From positions 17,919,632 to 17,983,631 of the forward strand of contig NC_089493.1 in assembly GCF_036850765.1 (NCBI RefSeq): a DNA stretch of 64,000 nucleotides, given 5' to 3'. Below the pieces are notes generated by a model, which was not told where the DNA came from, searched no databases, and saw nothing but the letters and a program-made list of their open reading frames with translations. Source of the DNA: Saccopteryx bilineata (lineage: Eukaryota > Chordata > Mammalia > Chiroptera > Emballonuridae). Shown here piece after piece: positions 23,346 through 35,821 of this stretch (the first letter of the stretch is position 1; every line of letters starts with the position of its first letter). A program made the translations under genes and the position numbers.

Positions 23346-24394
23346 TATTATGGTATTATTTTTCTTTGTTTGGTAGGAAATGCCATTTCTGTGTAATTTA
23401 CTTTAACAGTAAAATAAGCCATTTTAATCAATGCACAATCAAGCCCTTATTCATTGAGGACAAGGGTGTATACACTTAGCAAGAGCACTGGTGTCAGCTG
23501 ACACAGGGCAGGGATCTGAAAATTCTGCACTGGATACAAAGAAAGCCTAGAAAATGAAACTCGGGCGATTAGATTCTGAGTGCCGGGGAGACTCATGTTA
23601 CAGACCCAATATAGTTCGTTATTAGCAGAGAAATAAAAGGCTGTAACATTAGCAACCAATACCCAATCTCCCCAAAAGTTATCCATGTCACCAAGAAATT
23701 TTTGAAATGATTGTACATATGGCCTAGAAACTAAATATCACAAATATTTAATTAGCGTTCTCAGGGGAGTTTAAACATATGGATTTATTAAAGACTTTCT
23801 TAATAACTTAGAAGTGCACTTGTTTGGATGTGTTTTCTTTCTATCAGTACGCATTAGCCATAGTTTATAGTCTTTGGCTTTTATGATAACAGCTGGTGAA
23901 TCTTGATTTATTTCAAAGAAAATATGAACAGTTTTATCTGAAACATTATTTAGCAACATATATAAGTTGCAGTATTTTTAAGACACTTTTTTCTGATATG
24001 TATGTTAAATATAGCAAATAACTACAATAAATAGAATGACAAATAAGTACATTCACTTAAAAATAATCATTCAGCATGAGTATTTAAATAAAGAAATGAT
24101 TTTAAAGGGTGGGAGACTTCAGTGATTATAGATATGTATTTTCTAAATAATGCCCTACAAATAATGACTGTATACCTCACATCTACAGTGTTCAGTATTA
24201 ATCAATGTCTTTGTGATATTCCAGAGCCATATCTAAGTATGGAATATTCCATAAAAACTTTTGTTGCCCACACTGATATAACTGTAAAATCATCTTACTC
24301 CACTTCAGACAGATCTACAATCCTCATTTTGAAAAACTGCAGGAATATATTTTCCCTTTAACCCGTCTGCAAATTCACTGATGGAGGAGTCATT
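23346..24394. other. Unique sequence, nothing recognised
   Basis: AT-rich. No repeat family or splice-bounded coding exon was recognised. Confidence 0.4.
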
Positions 24395-25150
24395 CTCTTA
24401 TTTCACTTGCACAATTATAAATGATCCTCAATGGTCTCTTTATTTACCCTCTTACAACACAGAAGCCTGAAAAAAATCCCTTTAAAGTGTAAGTTGGATC
24501 ACGTCACAGTCCGGTTGAAAATGCACTAGTTACGTCCCACTGAACTCAAAACAAAATCTGGCAGGGCCCTGCGTGGGGACGTCCGCAGCAACCTCCTAAC
24601 TTCATCTATCTTCTTCCTTGCGTGCCCTGTTCGTGCTCATTGCTCCATGTACATCGGAGACACATGCTTGGTCTTCTCTGTGGCTTTTGTACAGTCTGTT
24701 CCTTTTGTATGAGTTTTTTGCTCGCTTATCTTCATTATGTGAGCGGTTTCCCGAGGAATCCTGTCTATAACAATACTACTATATTATGTTTCTATTACTA
24801 TCTTTCCTTTTTAAAAAAAAATTGAGAAGGCATTACCATTTTTAAAAAATTAATTTTAGAGAGAGAAGGGAATGAGAGAGAGAAAGAGAGAGCTATAGAA
24901 ACGTGATCTGTTCCTGTATGTGCCCTGACGAGTGATTCAACTGCAACCTTTGCATATCTGGAAGACGCTCTAACCAACCCAGCTATCCGGCTAGGACTTA
25001 CTTTCAATTTTCTCTCTAATGCTTTTTATTAATTGTCATAGTATATATTAAACCCTTGTAAAGAGCAGAGATGTTGTTTTGTTCACTTGAAGAGTGCCCA
25101 GCACACAGTAGCTGCTTAATAAGTATTTATTGAAAACTTGATAACATACT
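24395..25150 (+). mobile_element. LINE-2 3' fragment, plus strand, split by a VES SINE
   Basis: AAGTTGGATCACGTCACAGT, AAATCTGGCAGGGCCCTGCG and CCTAACTTCATCTATCTTCT follow the L2 ORF end. After the SINE (24838-24998), GAGTGCCCAGCACACAGTAG and CTTAATAAGTATTTATTGAA are the L2 3' end. It is an ancient, mutated copy. The frame at 24622-24825 is a shadow of L2. Confidence 0.8.
24838..24998 (-). repeat. VES-type SINE, minus strand, inside L2
   Basis: GA-rich part (GAGAGAGAAAGAGAGAG), then CTGTTCCTGTATGTGCCCTG, ending in the complement of the tRNA head, ACGCTCTAACCAACCCAGC. Confidence 0.8.
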
Positions 25151-25710
25151 GAGCTAGTAGTACTTTCCAAATCATTCCATAACATCTTAGTCCTTACTAA
25201 TGATAATATTTATCAAATGTTACCAAAGTGGAGTCCTAGTTTCAATGTGGCTTAGCATTCCCAAAAACAAGTCAACATTTTATGAAGGAGCATCTGTTTG
25301 GAAATTCTCTAGAGCTGACACTCATAATTTATGTGACAGCAAGTTGTAGATGAGGCCTTATGCAGCAGACTCCCACACACTCAGCCCCCTGCTCCCGGCT
25401 AGAGACTGTGAGGAGGACAAACTCACACTGACATTTTTAAATAGAGAAGGAAAGTTTGGGGGGACAGGTGATGTGAACCATGTAAGTTTCTTTATATATA
25501 AGATATGTATATATCGTTTTTTGTCAACATTTTTTATTTGGTTAACCTGATACTGTTTTATGGTTCCTGAAAAAAATAAAAGAAAACCTATTACTACTTA
25601 GTTGATTATTTAAAATCCCCATTATTCCTCAAAATCAATGTCACCTCTGTTATTGATACCTCTTTCCAAGATTAGCTGCTTCCTTTTTTATTCTCCTTTC
25701 ATTCACTTTT

Positions 25711-26072
25711 TTTTTTTTCCGAAGCTGGAAACGGGGAGGCAGTCAGACAGCCTCCCACATGCGCCCGACCGGGATCCACCCGGCATGCCCACTAGGGGGC
25801 GATGCTTTCCCCCTCTGGGGCGTCGCTCTGTTGCACTGGCCTGAGCCATTCTAGCGCCTGAGGCAGAGGCCACAGAGCCATCCCCAGCGCCCGGGCCATC
25901 TTTGCTCCAATGGAGCCTCGCTGCGGGAGGGGAAGAGAAAGACAGAGAGGAAGGAGAGGGGGAGGGGTGGAGAAGCAAATGGGTGCCTCTCCTGTCTGCC
26001 CTGGCCGGGAATCGAACCCGGGACTCCTGCACGCCAGGCCGACGCTTTACTGCTGAGCCAACCGGCCAGGGC
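25711..26072 (-). mobile_element. Young SINE-A, minus strand
   Basis: Poly-T, then the SINE-A body, then the complement of the tRNA head (GCTGAGCCAACCGGCCAGGG). The target duplication CATTCACTTTT is perfect at 25700-25710 and 26073-26083. It lacks one body segment present in the copy at 2831 (a single CTAGGGGGCGATGCT unit instead of two), so it belongs to a shorter subtype. Its 3' duplication touches the hairpin at 26079-26140. Confidence 0.9.
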
Positions 26073-26078
26073 CATTCA

Positions 26079-26140
26079 CTTTTAAGAGAATGCACAATAC
26101 CAGATTGATATATATCTGGCATTGTGCGTTCTTTTAAAAG
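26079..26140. repeat. Unclassified 62-bp hairpin
   Basis: CTTTTAAGAGAATGCACAAT... pairs with ...ATTGTGCGTTCTTTTAAAAG. The stem is 27 bp (26079-26105 with 26114-26140): 24 Watson-Crick pairs, two G-U pairs, one A-C mismatch, and an 8-nt loop TGATATAT. It is a small palindromic transposon or a pre-miRNA-like fold; the family is not recognised. Confidence 0.8.
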
Positions 26141-26153
26141 TTATATATATGTA

Positions 26154-26157
<4 letters not shown>

Positions 26158-26190
<33 letters not shown>
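26158..26190. repeat. (TG)n microsatellite
   Basis: About 16 uninterrupted TG units. Confidence 0.95.
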
Positions 26191-26192
<2 letters not shown>

Positions 26193-26799
26193 CCCAATCA
26201 CACTGAGTCACTGAGTTAACTCAGGGCAGTCCCATGTCCTATTTGTCACTTATCTTCAGTATATAGCTCAACATTTAGCCTGAAGTAGCCATTTAAATAT
26301 TTGTAGAAGGTTAACATGTACAGATATTATAATTGGTTAGTTTCTTACTCATCTATCTAGGTGTAGGATCAAGTTATTTTATAACTCAATTAGAAATTTA
26401 AAGCTGTTTATAGAGCCTTTGGGAATGTATTGTGATATGACATCATTACTGTTGTCATCAATTATATATGCATATTAATTAAACGTCTACTCTAACTTTG
26501 GGTGGTCTGTGTTACTGAAAAGTGGCATGTATAACAGATTTGAATCATCAAATAATAGTTTATTCTGCTATTAAAGCTAAGAACTGCAAATACTGTTTAG
26601 CTAAACCAGAGCACTTATTTGTTTTTCACAAGAAGAATCAGGTATAATTATGGAAATAAGCGGTAAATTTTAGTTACTAAAGCAGGGAATTGGAGTTTTA
26701 GTGTTACACATTTAATTTTTCAGTATTTGTTTGACTTTGAGCTAATATAACACCTTTTATGTCTTTCACTTGTTATTTATAATAAAGGAGCTAGAGATG
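26191..26799. other. Unique sequence, nothing recognised
   Basis: AT-rich DNA between a TG microsatellite and an old LTR. Confidence 0.4.
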
Positions 26800-27313
26800 G
26801 GTGACGGCTGTGGGTAGGCAGGGTAATATTCCCCAAAGATGTCCATAAGTTAATTTCTAGGTTCTGTCAATATGATACCTTATGAAAGAAAGGACTTTGT
26901 GGGTGTGACTGAGGTGAGAGACGTAGGTTGGGGAGATTATCCTGGATTATCCAGGTGAGCCTAAACCAGTCACAGGATTCCTTAGAAACCGAGAACCTTC
27001 TCTGGCTATAGTCAGAGATGGAGATCTGCCCATGGAGAAATGGTCAGTAAGACATGACAATGTTGCTAGCTTTAAAGACAGGAGGAAGCGATAGCAAGGA
27101 ATTGGGCGTGGCCTCTGGAAACTGGAACAGGCAAGAAACCAAATTCTTTACCAGAGCCTCCAGAAATGAAAGAAGCCCTGTTGATACCTTGATTTTAGCC
27201 CAGTAGGACCTCAGCTACAGAATCCTCAGCTACAAAATATAAATCAATTTGTGTGGTTTTTAAGCCTCACTTTGTGGTCACTTGTTACAGCAACGGTAGA
27301 AAACTAATACAAT
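26800..27313 (+). mobile_element. Old solo LTR of the MaLR/ERVL type (MLT1-like)
   Basis: CCCAAAGATGTCCATAAGTT, GGGAGATTATCCTGGATTAT, TGATTTTAGCCCAGTAGGAC, TTAAGCCTCACTTTGTGGT and GAAAACTAATACA follow the order of ancient MaLR-group LTRs. Polyadenylation relics lie near 27240. It is heavily mutated, with no internal retroviral sequence next to it. The family name is from memory. Confidence 0.65.
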
Positions 27314-28669
27314 ATCTTGTTGCTGTTCATCTTGAAAATCTCCCAGTTCAACTTTTAACACATATTATGTTTCCATGTCAATTATGACATCCTGAGGTTA
27401 TTTAAAAATGGAGTGCATTCATAACAGAGATTCTGTCTTCCAAAAGTACGTATTTGATGTACTTCAGAAAAAACTCTTAATTCTTTGCTTGAACAAAGGA
27501 TTTTGTAAATGACTCCTATATTCCTTTTACACAATAGAAATCAAAGCCTGCGAGAGCTCATGCCATTTCCTTTAGTCAAAATCTGGATGATGCATTGCAT
27601 AAGTAACAGCATAATAGAGCTCTCATATTGTAATCTGGGTAGATGTATGCTGTGCTTTGAAAATCAAATATTGTTCCCTTTGACGTTTTGACAAGTAATT
27701 TAGACAACAATATATATTTGGCTAACTCATGAATGTAGTACTTCTCGTCCTCCGGATTGTGCAGGGTTTGCACTATGCTAAGAATGACAACAATTATAGA
27801 ACTCACTTGCATCTGCCAAGTGAACAGATGGCCTTGTAGTTTAGAGGAGGAACAATGGCGAAGGGAGAGAAGGGGAAGGGGTGGGGGAGCGGTTGCTGGT
27901 AGGGTGGGATAAAAATCTCGCCAGCCAACAGAACACTGATAACACTAAGGAAAGATGTAGACAAAAGCGTGTTACAATTTGTCATGAAAAAGTGTAAGAA
28001 AAAAAGAAAGAAAGAAAGAAAAGTCTTGCTTATTTCGCTCTTCTCAGATGCTGGTACTGAATCTCATTCCAGTGTACTTGAGACCTGTAAGCTATAGAAT
28101 TACAATGTTCACATTCAATGTGAGGTTGATACAGGATGACATTTTGCCTTCAATAGTCTATATATTTCCTTTTTTTTCCACTTTATTGGTGAATAGAATG
28201 CAAATAACAACTAGGACTTCACTCTCATTAACATTTCCCTCATAGGATCAGTAAGGTAATTGTTTTCTTTTATTTCCTTTGAGCCATTACCCTTTACTAA
28301 GCAAAGTGGAATATGAGTGTTTATGACAAAGAGCTTCATTACATAAGTTGTATGCATGTGTGTATGTGAATGTGTATGCATTTATATGTTAAGTAATCCA
28401 CAAAGATGGTCCTACTCTCTTGCATTAAGAATTTGGGATCACATTTGATGTCGTATCTTGGAATTTAAAAGTATTTGAACCTAACAAACTGTAAGAATTC
28501 CCTTGCTTATGCAATTTTCCAGTAGAAAAAATTGAACTGCCATTTGGGTTATACGAGAGTCTGCACTCATATATATAGTTTTAAAAGCTATTCAGACATT
28601 TATTTTCTCTCCCTTGAATAGTATTTATGGTACTTAATTACCAAACTAATTATAACACACTCTGCTTAT
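27314..28669. other. Unique sequence with a short (GAAA)n at 28000-28021
   Basis: No repeat family or exon was recognised apart from the small purine microsatellite. Confidence 0.4.
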
Positions 28670-28890
28670 TAATATTTTGTTAGGCACCATGCTAAGCATT
28701 TTATCATGCATTATCTCATTTAAAATGCAAAGTGACACTCATAAGAGGGTATGGGGTACACTATTTTCCCCTTTTTAGAGATGAGGCAATGGAAGCTCTC
28801 AAAGTTGAACAGATTTACTCAAAGCCACATATCTGGTTAATTGGGATTAAGTACTGAAGTTAGGTTAATCTAACTCAAAACTCTCTAATT
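28670..28890 (+). repeat. MIR SINE remnant
   Basis: CACCATGCTAAGCATTTTAT, TTTTTAGAGATGAGGCAATG and ACTCAAAGCCACATATCTGG follow the MIR core order (the 'ACAGATGAGGAAACTGAGG' and 'AAGGTCACACAGCTAG' parts). Confidence 0.7.
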
Positions 28891-28959
28891 AACCACTTGA
28901 ATGAGGGTAAGTTAAGCAATAATCACACATAGACAGTATTTGAACACAATGGGTATTGT

Positions 28960-29312
28960 TCACTCTGTAAGAGTGATGAGCTGGTGTTCATGTCTACAAG
29001 ACAGGTCTCCTTATGTGACCACACACAGACCCAGGCTTCTTTGGTGGTGGAGCTCAGCCACCACCACCTAGGTAGGACCTTGCCATGGTCTGTATCTGCA
29101 GGTCAAGAAAAAAAGCAGGAAGGTTGGCCATAGGAAGACCTCACAGGTCAGGCAGGGATTTGACAAAAGCATTCTGTGTTCTTTTGGAGAAAACTCAGAC
29201 TATTGGCCTCAGCCATACCTAGCCCCATAATATGGGTCTGCAGTAGCCTTTTGTCTGGTCCTTTTTCTTTCAAAATTGCTTGTTTGATTCAAATAGTTCA
29301 AAGGGCTCCTTG
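28960..29312. other. Possible decayed LTR-like segment, family unresolved
   Basis: It is more GC-rich than its surroundings and includes GGAAGACCTCACAGGTCAGG and GCCATACCTAGCCCC. The composition suggests an old LTR, but I cannot place it. Confidence 0.25.
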
Positions 29313-29324
29313 AGACTGTATATC

Positions 29325-29512
29325 AAAAAAAAAAATTATTTACTGATTTTAGAAAGAGGACAGAGAGAAAAAGAGAAAGGGGGAGGATTGGGAAACATCT
29401 ACTCCTACTAGTTGCTTCTTGTATGACTGGGCAAGCTCAAGGTTTTGAACTGGCGATCTCAGCCTTCTAGGTCAACACTTTACCCACTGCACCACCACAG
29501 ACCACAGACCAG
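29325..29512 (-). repeat. tRNA-derived SINE (short 'SINE-B' type), minus strand
   Basis: GA-rich stretch, then GCTTCTTGTATGACTGGGCAAG, ending CACTTTACCCACTGCACCACCACAG, the complement of a GGTGGTGCAGTGGGTAAAG head like that at 37241. Confidence 0.7.
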
Positions 29513-30767
29513 GCAGAGACTATCTTCAGGAAACATTTAGAGGTTGAAGACATAGTACAAGGCAAGACCTCTTGCCTTCAACATTGTCACTTTGGTTTTA
29601 TCTAAACATGTGGAGGGTCGTCATTAGGAGATGTGTTACTGAAACAATTTATGTTTAATTTCAATGAACTTTGTTTAAATTAAATTAAATGTAACAAAGA
29701 TTTAGTCATTTCAAGTGAATAATCAGTGGTGCCTCCTAGTTTTTGTTTTGCTTTGGTTTTATATGCCTAAGCTAGTATTTGTTCTTAAAACTGGTCAGAA
29801 CAAAAAGAGTTATTTTTGACTACTTGGGATGGGCAATAGGCGATCCATGATTATAATAGTACCAATAAATACAGTACCTCGTTTTCCCATCATTACCCTC
29901 AAATGAAATGTTCCATATAGGCGATTTTTTTAAACTTAAATAAGTACAAAACTAAATTAAAAAAGTAAAAGTCTTTCTTAGTTTACATTTTCTTTGTAAT
30001 TTCTACTTTCCATGAAGTCTTCAGTTTGTAAGTGTGAACATTTATTATTGTAAATATTCTGTAAAATATGGTGCTGCCCTTCTAAAACTCAAGAATTAGC
30101 AGTTCAGTGTCCCTGCTTTAACCAGTCCCAGTCTCCTTAAGTGTCTTGAATTTTTATTTTTTATAGCTCTTTTTTGTTTTTCTTTCAATTTAACTTGCTA
30201 CATTGTTACCTTTATACATTTCATATATTTTAGATTTAATATGTATATATTGCATATGATTATATGTAGTATTATACATTGAATAAATATTATACAGGTT
30301 ATATTTATATATTTCCACTGACCTTCCTGTAATTCCCTGCTAATTTATCTCTCATGATATAAAAAGGAAACAGATCAACCTGAACCAAGTCAAGTCAAGT
30401 CAATGGCAAAGATCTAAATGAAAGGCCGTTTGGTCTCTGAAAGGCTTTCTTGCATGTAATGAACACAAATTTAGAACACGAATGGAACCCTTCGTATAAC
30501 TACTTTGTTCTTTTTATGGAAAGTGGAGAGTTAAGTCTTATTTATTATCTTAATTTGTGTAGAATGGTGAAGAAATAACACTTAAATAAATGGCAGGTTA
30601 TTTTCGTAGCTCTAGATTCTACATACCCAATGTAACGTCAGCCCAATCCAGTGTAAAGGCCTTTGAGCTTATCTCTTGAATCATTTTAAAACAATCAATC
30701 CATTTTTATTTCCACCTGTCTGCTTGGTTTGAATATCTCTATATTTTAAAGTTAGAACTGAGTATAT
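29513..30767. other. Unique sequence, nothing recognised
   Basis: AT-rich. No repeat or exon was recognised. Confidence 0.4.
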
Positions 30768-31175
30768 AGGCCGTGGCCAGTTGTCTCAGCAGTAGAGCAT
30801 AGGCCCAGAGTGTGAAAGTCCTGGGTTCGATTCCTGGTCAGGGCACACACAGGAGAAGGGCCCATCTGCTTTTCCACACTTCCCCCTCTCCTTCCTCTCT
30901 ATCTTTCTCTTCTCCTCCCACAGGCAAGGCTCCATTGGAGCAAAGTTGGCACAGGAACTGAAGATGGCTCCATGGCCTCTGCCTCAGGCTCTAAATGACT
31001 CCTAGAATGGCCGCAATGGAGCAAAGCCCCAGATGGGCAGAGCATCACTCCCTGGTGGACATGCCAGGTGGATCCTGGTCGGGCGTATGCGAGAGTCTGT
31101 CTGATTGCCTCTCAGCTTCTAACTTCGGAAAAACACACACAAAAAAACAAAACAAAACAAAACAACATTAACAAA
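30768..31175 (+). mobile_element. SINE-A, older subtype, plus strand
   Basis: Head GTCTCAGCAGTAGAGCATAG and GGGTTCGATTCCTGGTCAGG, the SINE-A body with TCCATTGGAGCAAAGTTGGC, and an A-rich tail with AAAAC units. The target duplication AACTGAGTATA lies at 30756-30766 and 31176-31186. CpG sites have mostly decayed to TG or CA, so it is older than the copies at 2831 and 48413. Confidence 0.9.
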
Positions 31176-31789
31176 AACTGAGTATAGAAGTATTGATCTT
31201 TAGGCAAGAGACTTTTTCTTCTTCCTCAGTTTACTGATACATTAATGGCTTTTTACATGATTATATTCATGTTTGACACTTTTAATGACATTCCTCTGTC
31301 TTCTTTACTCACAGAGTTACTCTCAGTTCTTTCTTATTTTGTAACTTTCCCCACAGGTTTCACTGTTGTTTTTACTATGGCTATTTTCTTTAAAATCCTC
31401 AATGAATGCCATCTTTTTTTTTTCTTTTAAGGTATTTATTCTCCAGAAAAAGGCAAGCTACTTTAAAATTAGAATTTACTCATTTTCCATCAACATCCAG
31501 CCTTATCATTGTAAAAAAAATTATCTTGCTATTATCTAAAATAAGATGACATGATACGTCCTGTTCCAAATTAATGTTTTGGTTGAGGTTAAAATATGGA
31601 ATTGCGAGAAAAACGCCCTCAATTTTTTTGGGCAATGATAGCCCCAGTTCTATCTCTCTTGACCCTTGCTCCATTTTGTGGCACCCTATGCTACATTTTG
31701 GTAAGTCTTACTCTATCTGGTACTACAAACTTCCTCCCAGGGTAGCCCTGGCATCAAGGATAAATTATTTGGAATTAAAAAGAGTAGTT

Positions 31790-32010
31790 TATTAAACTTA
31801 GACTAAATACAAAACACTACTGTAAACATCACACATACATAAATATTAACTTACTGAGTTTTATTATATTACTTCTAGGAGAACAGTTCTAGTATTAAAA
31901 TCCCTGTTTTGCATATGGGAAAACTGAGGCAGAGATATCTATGTATTGATCAGGCTAGTACATTGCTGAGTTGGGTCTTAAACTCAGGCAGCCTGGATCA
32001 GTAGTGATGT
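31790..32010 (+). repeat. MIR SINE remnant
   Basis: GCATATGGGAAAACTGAGGC and AGTTGGGTCTTAAACTCAGG match the MIR core and 3' part. Confidence 0.65.
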
Positions 32011-32289
32011 TCTATAAAGGGCAAACATTAACTTCAATACACCATCAATTAGTGACTATAGCATATGTTATTTAGCTTCTTTATAAATTATATAATGACA
32101 ACCTTTCCCTTGTTTTTAATAATTTAGAAGTACCCTGAAGATCTCAGAGGAAAATATTTGTGGACAAAAACCCTTTTGATCGCTACTTCTATCATGACAG
32201 GCTTAGGTAACCTTTTAACTTCTTTCCGCTGGAGTCTGACCCTGAGACAAGACAACAAGGGTCTTCATTTCTTCATTCATCACTGTTTG

Positions 32290-33280
32290 TACCCATTCAT
32301 CTTTATTCCTTTATTCAGCAAATATACTTACTGAATCCTACCCAGTCGCTAAGCACTATGGTTGTTTCCAGTTTGATTGCTTGCAAAGAGGAATGTTATA
32401 CAGTTCTTCCCCTAAGTGATCCCAGAGTATTCGGGAAAGCTAGACATACAGACAGCTGTTAGAGTGCAATGTGATAAGTGGCACAACAGACACATGAACA
32501 GACTGTGATGGGAACCCAAAGGACAGAGGGTCTTGCTCTACTAGTCCTGTGGCTTCAAATAAAAGCTTTACCGAGAGGGCCAGAGAACAAAATTTTGTAG
32601 ACTTTGTATGATTTTATCCCACTAGAAGGGGCACTACATCATATCAAGGATGCTTAGAAACATGGAAAGACTAAATATATCCAGAAACAGTTGAAAAATT
32701 TAGAGTAGCTGAGGAACAGGTAACTGGAGTAAAGTTGGAGATAATGAGTGTGAGGTGGGGCCGCTGAAAAAAAGCCAGGGACTGATTGTGAAGGGCCGTT
32801 TGCAAACCTAAGAGGCCTGGTATATACATGGTTTGGATAGTGGACCTAATGTGGTTTCTCCGGCTTCCAGCTGGGTGTGAGAAACGGGCAAGCAGAGCAG
32901 AAGTCACATAGAAGGGGACGAGCTTCTGGTCATGTAGAGGTGGGTGATGGAAATGAAAAGCAGGGGACCTATCTGAACTATTTAAACAGGTATGACTAAA
33001 TGTGAAGCATGGGGCTATAGTGAAAATGCAGGGTGGAGGTTCTATCAAAGGGCATACATAGGAAATGCAGGGAAAGGAAAACTTGGAAGATGATAACATG
33101 CTTCATGTTTAACATGTGCATCTTGAGGTGCTTATAGATATTCTGGGTAGAAAAGTGCAATCAATGGACTTGAGTATGGAATGCAAGAGGAAATCTTGGC
33201 TGATGGAAATATCAATGCAAAAAATTGTAATCAACTTGATGATATTTGCAGCCAATAGAAATTGATAAGACTGTACAGAA
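32290..33280 (-). mobile_element. LINE-2 fragment, minus strand
   Basis: TCAGCAAATATACTTACTGA (3' end complement), GTGATAAGTGGCACAACAGA, TGTGAAGGGCCGTTTGCAAA and TTTAACATGTGCATCTTGAG occur in the order of the complement of the L2 3' half. It is heavily diverged with small indels, an ancient copy. Confidence 0.6.
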
Positions 33281-33694
33281 AAGAATATGCAGAAGGGAAG
33301 GAAAAAAGAATGAGGACTCTTTGCTGGAACTAAAGTGGCAAACTGAATTCATTTCACAAGTGACATGTTAGGAAACATTTAGTGGAATGCTTGGTGGATT
33401 TAAAAAACAGTTTGTTTGTTTTTTTAAATTCATCTACTTTGGAATTTCTTTTTTTCTTTACCATACTATTGGTACCCAAATTTTAAATTGGCTATATAAT
33501 AGCATGGATATTTATTTTCTTTTATATAAGTACTCCCTCCATGAATATTGTTCTTTGAAAAAGGGGATCTATGAATGGAGTTCTATCTGATTTGAAAACT
33601 CTTACTTCTCGGGATGTGTCAGGAGGAGGCTTATTCTGCATCAGTTTAGGCATAGAAGGAGGCGTTTTTATTTAAAGCACCAATAGATACTTTT

Positions 33695-33852
33695 TAAAAA
33701 GTTTTTCATTGATTTCAGCGAGAGAGGAAGAGAGAGACAGAGAGAGAGACAGGAACATCCAGCTGTTCCTGTATGTGGCCTGACTGGGTATCAAGCCGGC
33801 AACCTCCGTGCTTCCTGACAATGTTCCCACGAACTGAACTGTCCGGCCAGGG
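33695..33852 (-). repeat. VES-type SINE, minus strand
   Basis: Poly-T-like start, GA-rich stretch, CTGTTCCTGTATGTGGCCTG, ending in GAACTGTCCGGCCAGGGC. The target duplication CAATAGATACTTTT (33681-33694) matches CAACAGATACTTTT (33853-33866) with one mismatch. Confidence 0.88.
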
Positions 33853-33984
33853 CAACAGATACTTTTCAAAGCTTCTAATATTAGAGAGATTCTTGAACTA
33901 GGAATAAAAAGTTAGAGTTTCATTCTGCCTTTGTTTATAACTTATTTTGTGAAGCTGACAAGTGACAGCACCTCTTTATTTTTT

Positions 33985-34200
33985 TTCGATTCTATTCTTC
34001 AATTTCTTTTACTTTATGATTATTTATATCAAACTATAGGTAACATACAATATTATATTAGTCTCAGATATACAACATAATGTTAAACATTTATATACTT
34101 AACAAGCGGTTACCACAATAGTTTTAGTAATCATCTGTCACTTTACAAATTTATTGTATTATTGACTATAATCCCTGTGCTGTACATTATATTCCTGGTG
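33985..34200 (-). repeat. Old L1 3'UTR fragment, minus strand
   Basis: TATTAGTCTCAGATATACAACATAATG, ACCACAATAGTTTTAGTAAT and ACTATAATCCCTGTGCTGTAC match the complement of an ancient L1 3'UTR type. Confidence 0.6.
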
Positions 34201-35483
34201 AAAAGAATCATGGAATCGTGGCTATATTGCCTTTAAAATGATGTAAGCAACCATGATGACCTTTCACGTCTTCTATTTTTACAGTTCTTTAAGAATCTTT
34301 CTTCTGCAGTCATGTTTTTAGACTTTGACCGATTGTTCTAGATTTTCTAAATACAAGTCAAGTTAAGAGCATGAATTAAGGTCTTGCTGGTATCTAATAC
34401 ACAAAACCATATAAAGTCCAGTGTTTTCTATTGAAGAGTTTACATTAACTAAGACAATTTCTGTCTATACTCTTACAAATTGTTCAACAATAAATAAAGT
34501 CCAGAAGCTCTTCTCTGATCATGAGTCTAATGTAAACAAGTAATTCTTTCATATCCATACTGTAAATCCAATCTTTATTCTCTTTTTCTTCATTTTGATA
34601 TATATATATATAATTTTAATTAACTTTATTACTTGCCTATAAAATAAATGTAAGTTAGACTACAGTAATTTTTGTCATTTGAAAAATGAGCTTCTTAACC
34701 TGCTGTGTTGATAGTTAATAGGAAATGAACAGCATAAGCATTTATACCACTACTAATTTTGTTTTAAATCTCAGTATTGATGGTTGTAGAACTAGACTAG
34801 GTCTGAACCATACATAAAAAGCCCTTCAGCTATTAGATGATAATGATAATACTCAGGTGTAGTAGAGAATTATAAAAAGCTATAACACTGTGTATGATCT
34901 ATAAAACTTTGAACAATGTTCAATATGAACCAATTTACAAATAATTCTTACTGATCTTTGCTCCCCAAATCAACTTATTGTAAATATGTCAGGATTAACC
35001 AAATCAAAATTGATTCTAAGTTCTTTAAAATCAGATACTATTCTTATTTTTTTTATCTCTACAATCTAGTCCAGTGGGCAAGAAATTCATAGGCAGTCAA
35101 TAAAATTTGCTAAATGACTAAATAAATGACTTGCTATGAAGTTGGAATTATACGTATTTGATTTCTCACAGTTATATTCACTTGACACATGTGTATGTGT
35201 AACTACTATGTGCTAGGATTTATTATGTATACATGAGAAGACAAAGTATGATATTCATGGTACTTTTAGGATCAGAAGTTACAGGAAAGCATTAAAGAGG
35301 TAATTTGTAATCTAGTGGTGATCTCAGAGTAGGGAAAGTGCATGCTGCTTTGGGCAGTCATAATTAGAGAAACTTACTTCAAACAGTTAGTTATTCAAAT
35401 ACTGCCTTGTGCAGAATCCTGGGGCTATGGTGAATCTCTAGACATGCTCAAGGAGTCAGGAAGCCATTTGGTACTGATGCCCC
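34201..35483. other. Unique AT-rich sequence
   Basis: Nothing recognised. Confidence 0.4.
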
Positions 35484-35821
35484 TGCTGTGTTAGCCCTTT
35501 GAAGCTGTGATAACAGAATGCCACAGACTGGTCAGTTTATAAACAACATAAGTTTATTTCTCACAATTCTGGAGGCTAGAAGTTTAAGATGGGGGTATCA
35601 GCATTGAGGGATGAGAACACAAAATTCTCTTTGCATTCTCACATCTGGGAGGGGCTAAAAAGTTTTGAGAGGTTTCTTGTATACAGGCACTGAACCCATT
35701 CACAAGCAACCCACTCTTGTGACCTAAGCATCTCCCAATAGCCCCATCTCCTAATACCATCCCTTGCAAGTTAGAATTCCAACATTGTTAGGATACAACC
35801 ATTCAACCCATAGCAGCCACT
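35484..35821 (-). mobile_element. Old MaLR-type LTR, minus strand
   Basis: GAAGCTGTGATAACAGAATG, CACAGACTGGTCAGTTTATA, TTATTTCTCACAATTCTGGA, CTCTTGTGACCTAAGC and CATTCAACCCATAGCA follow the complement of an MLT1/MST-like LTR. No internal retroviral region is present. Confidence 0.65.
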
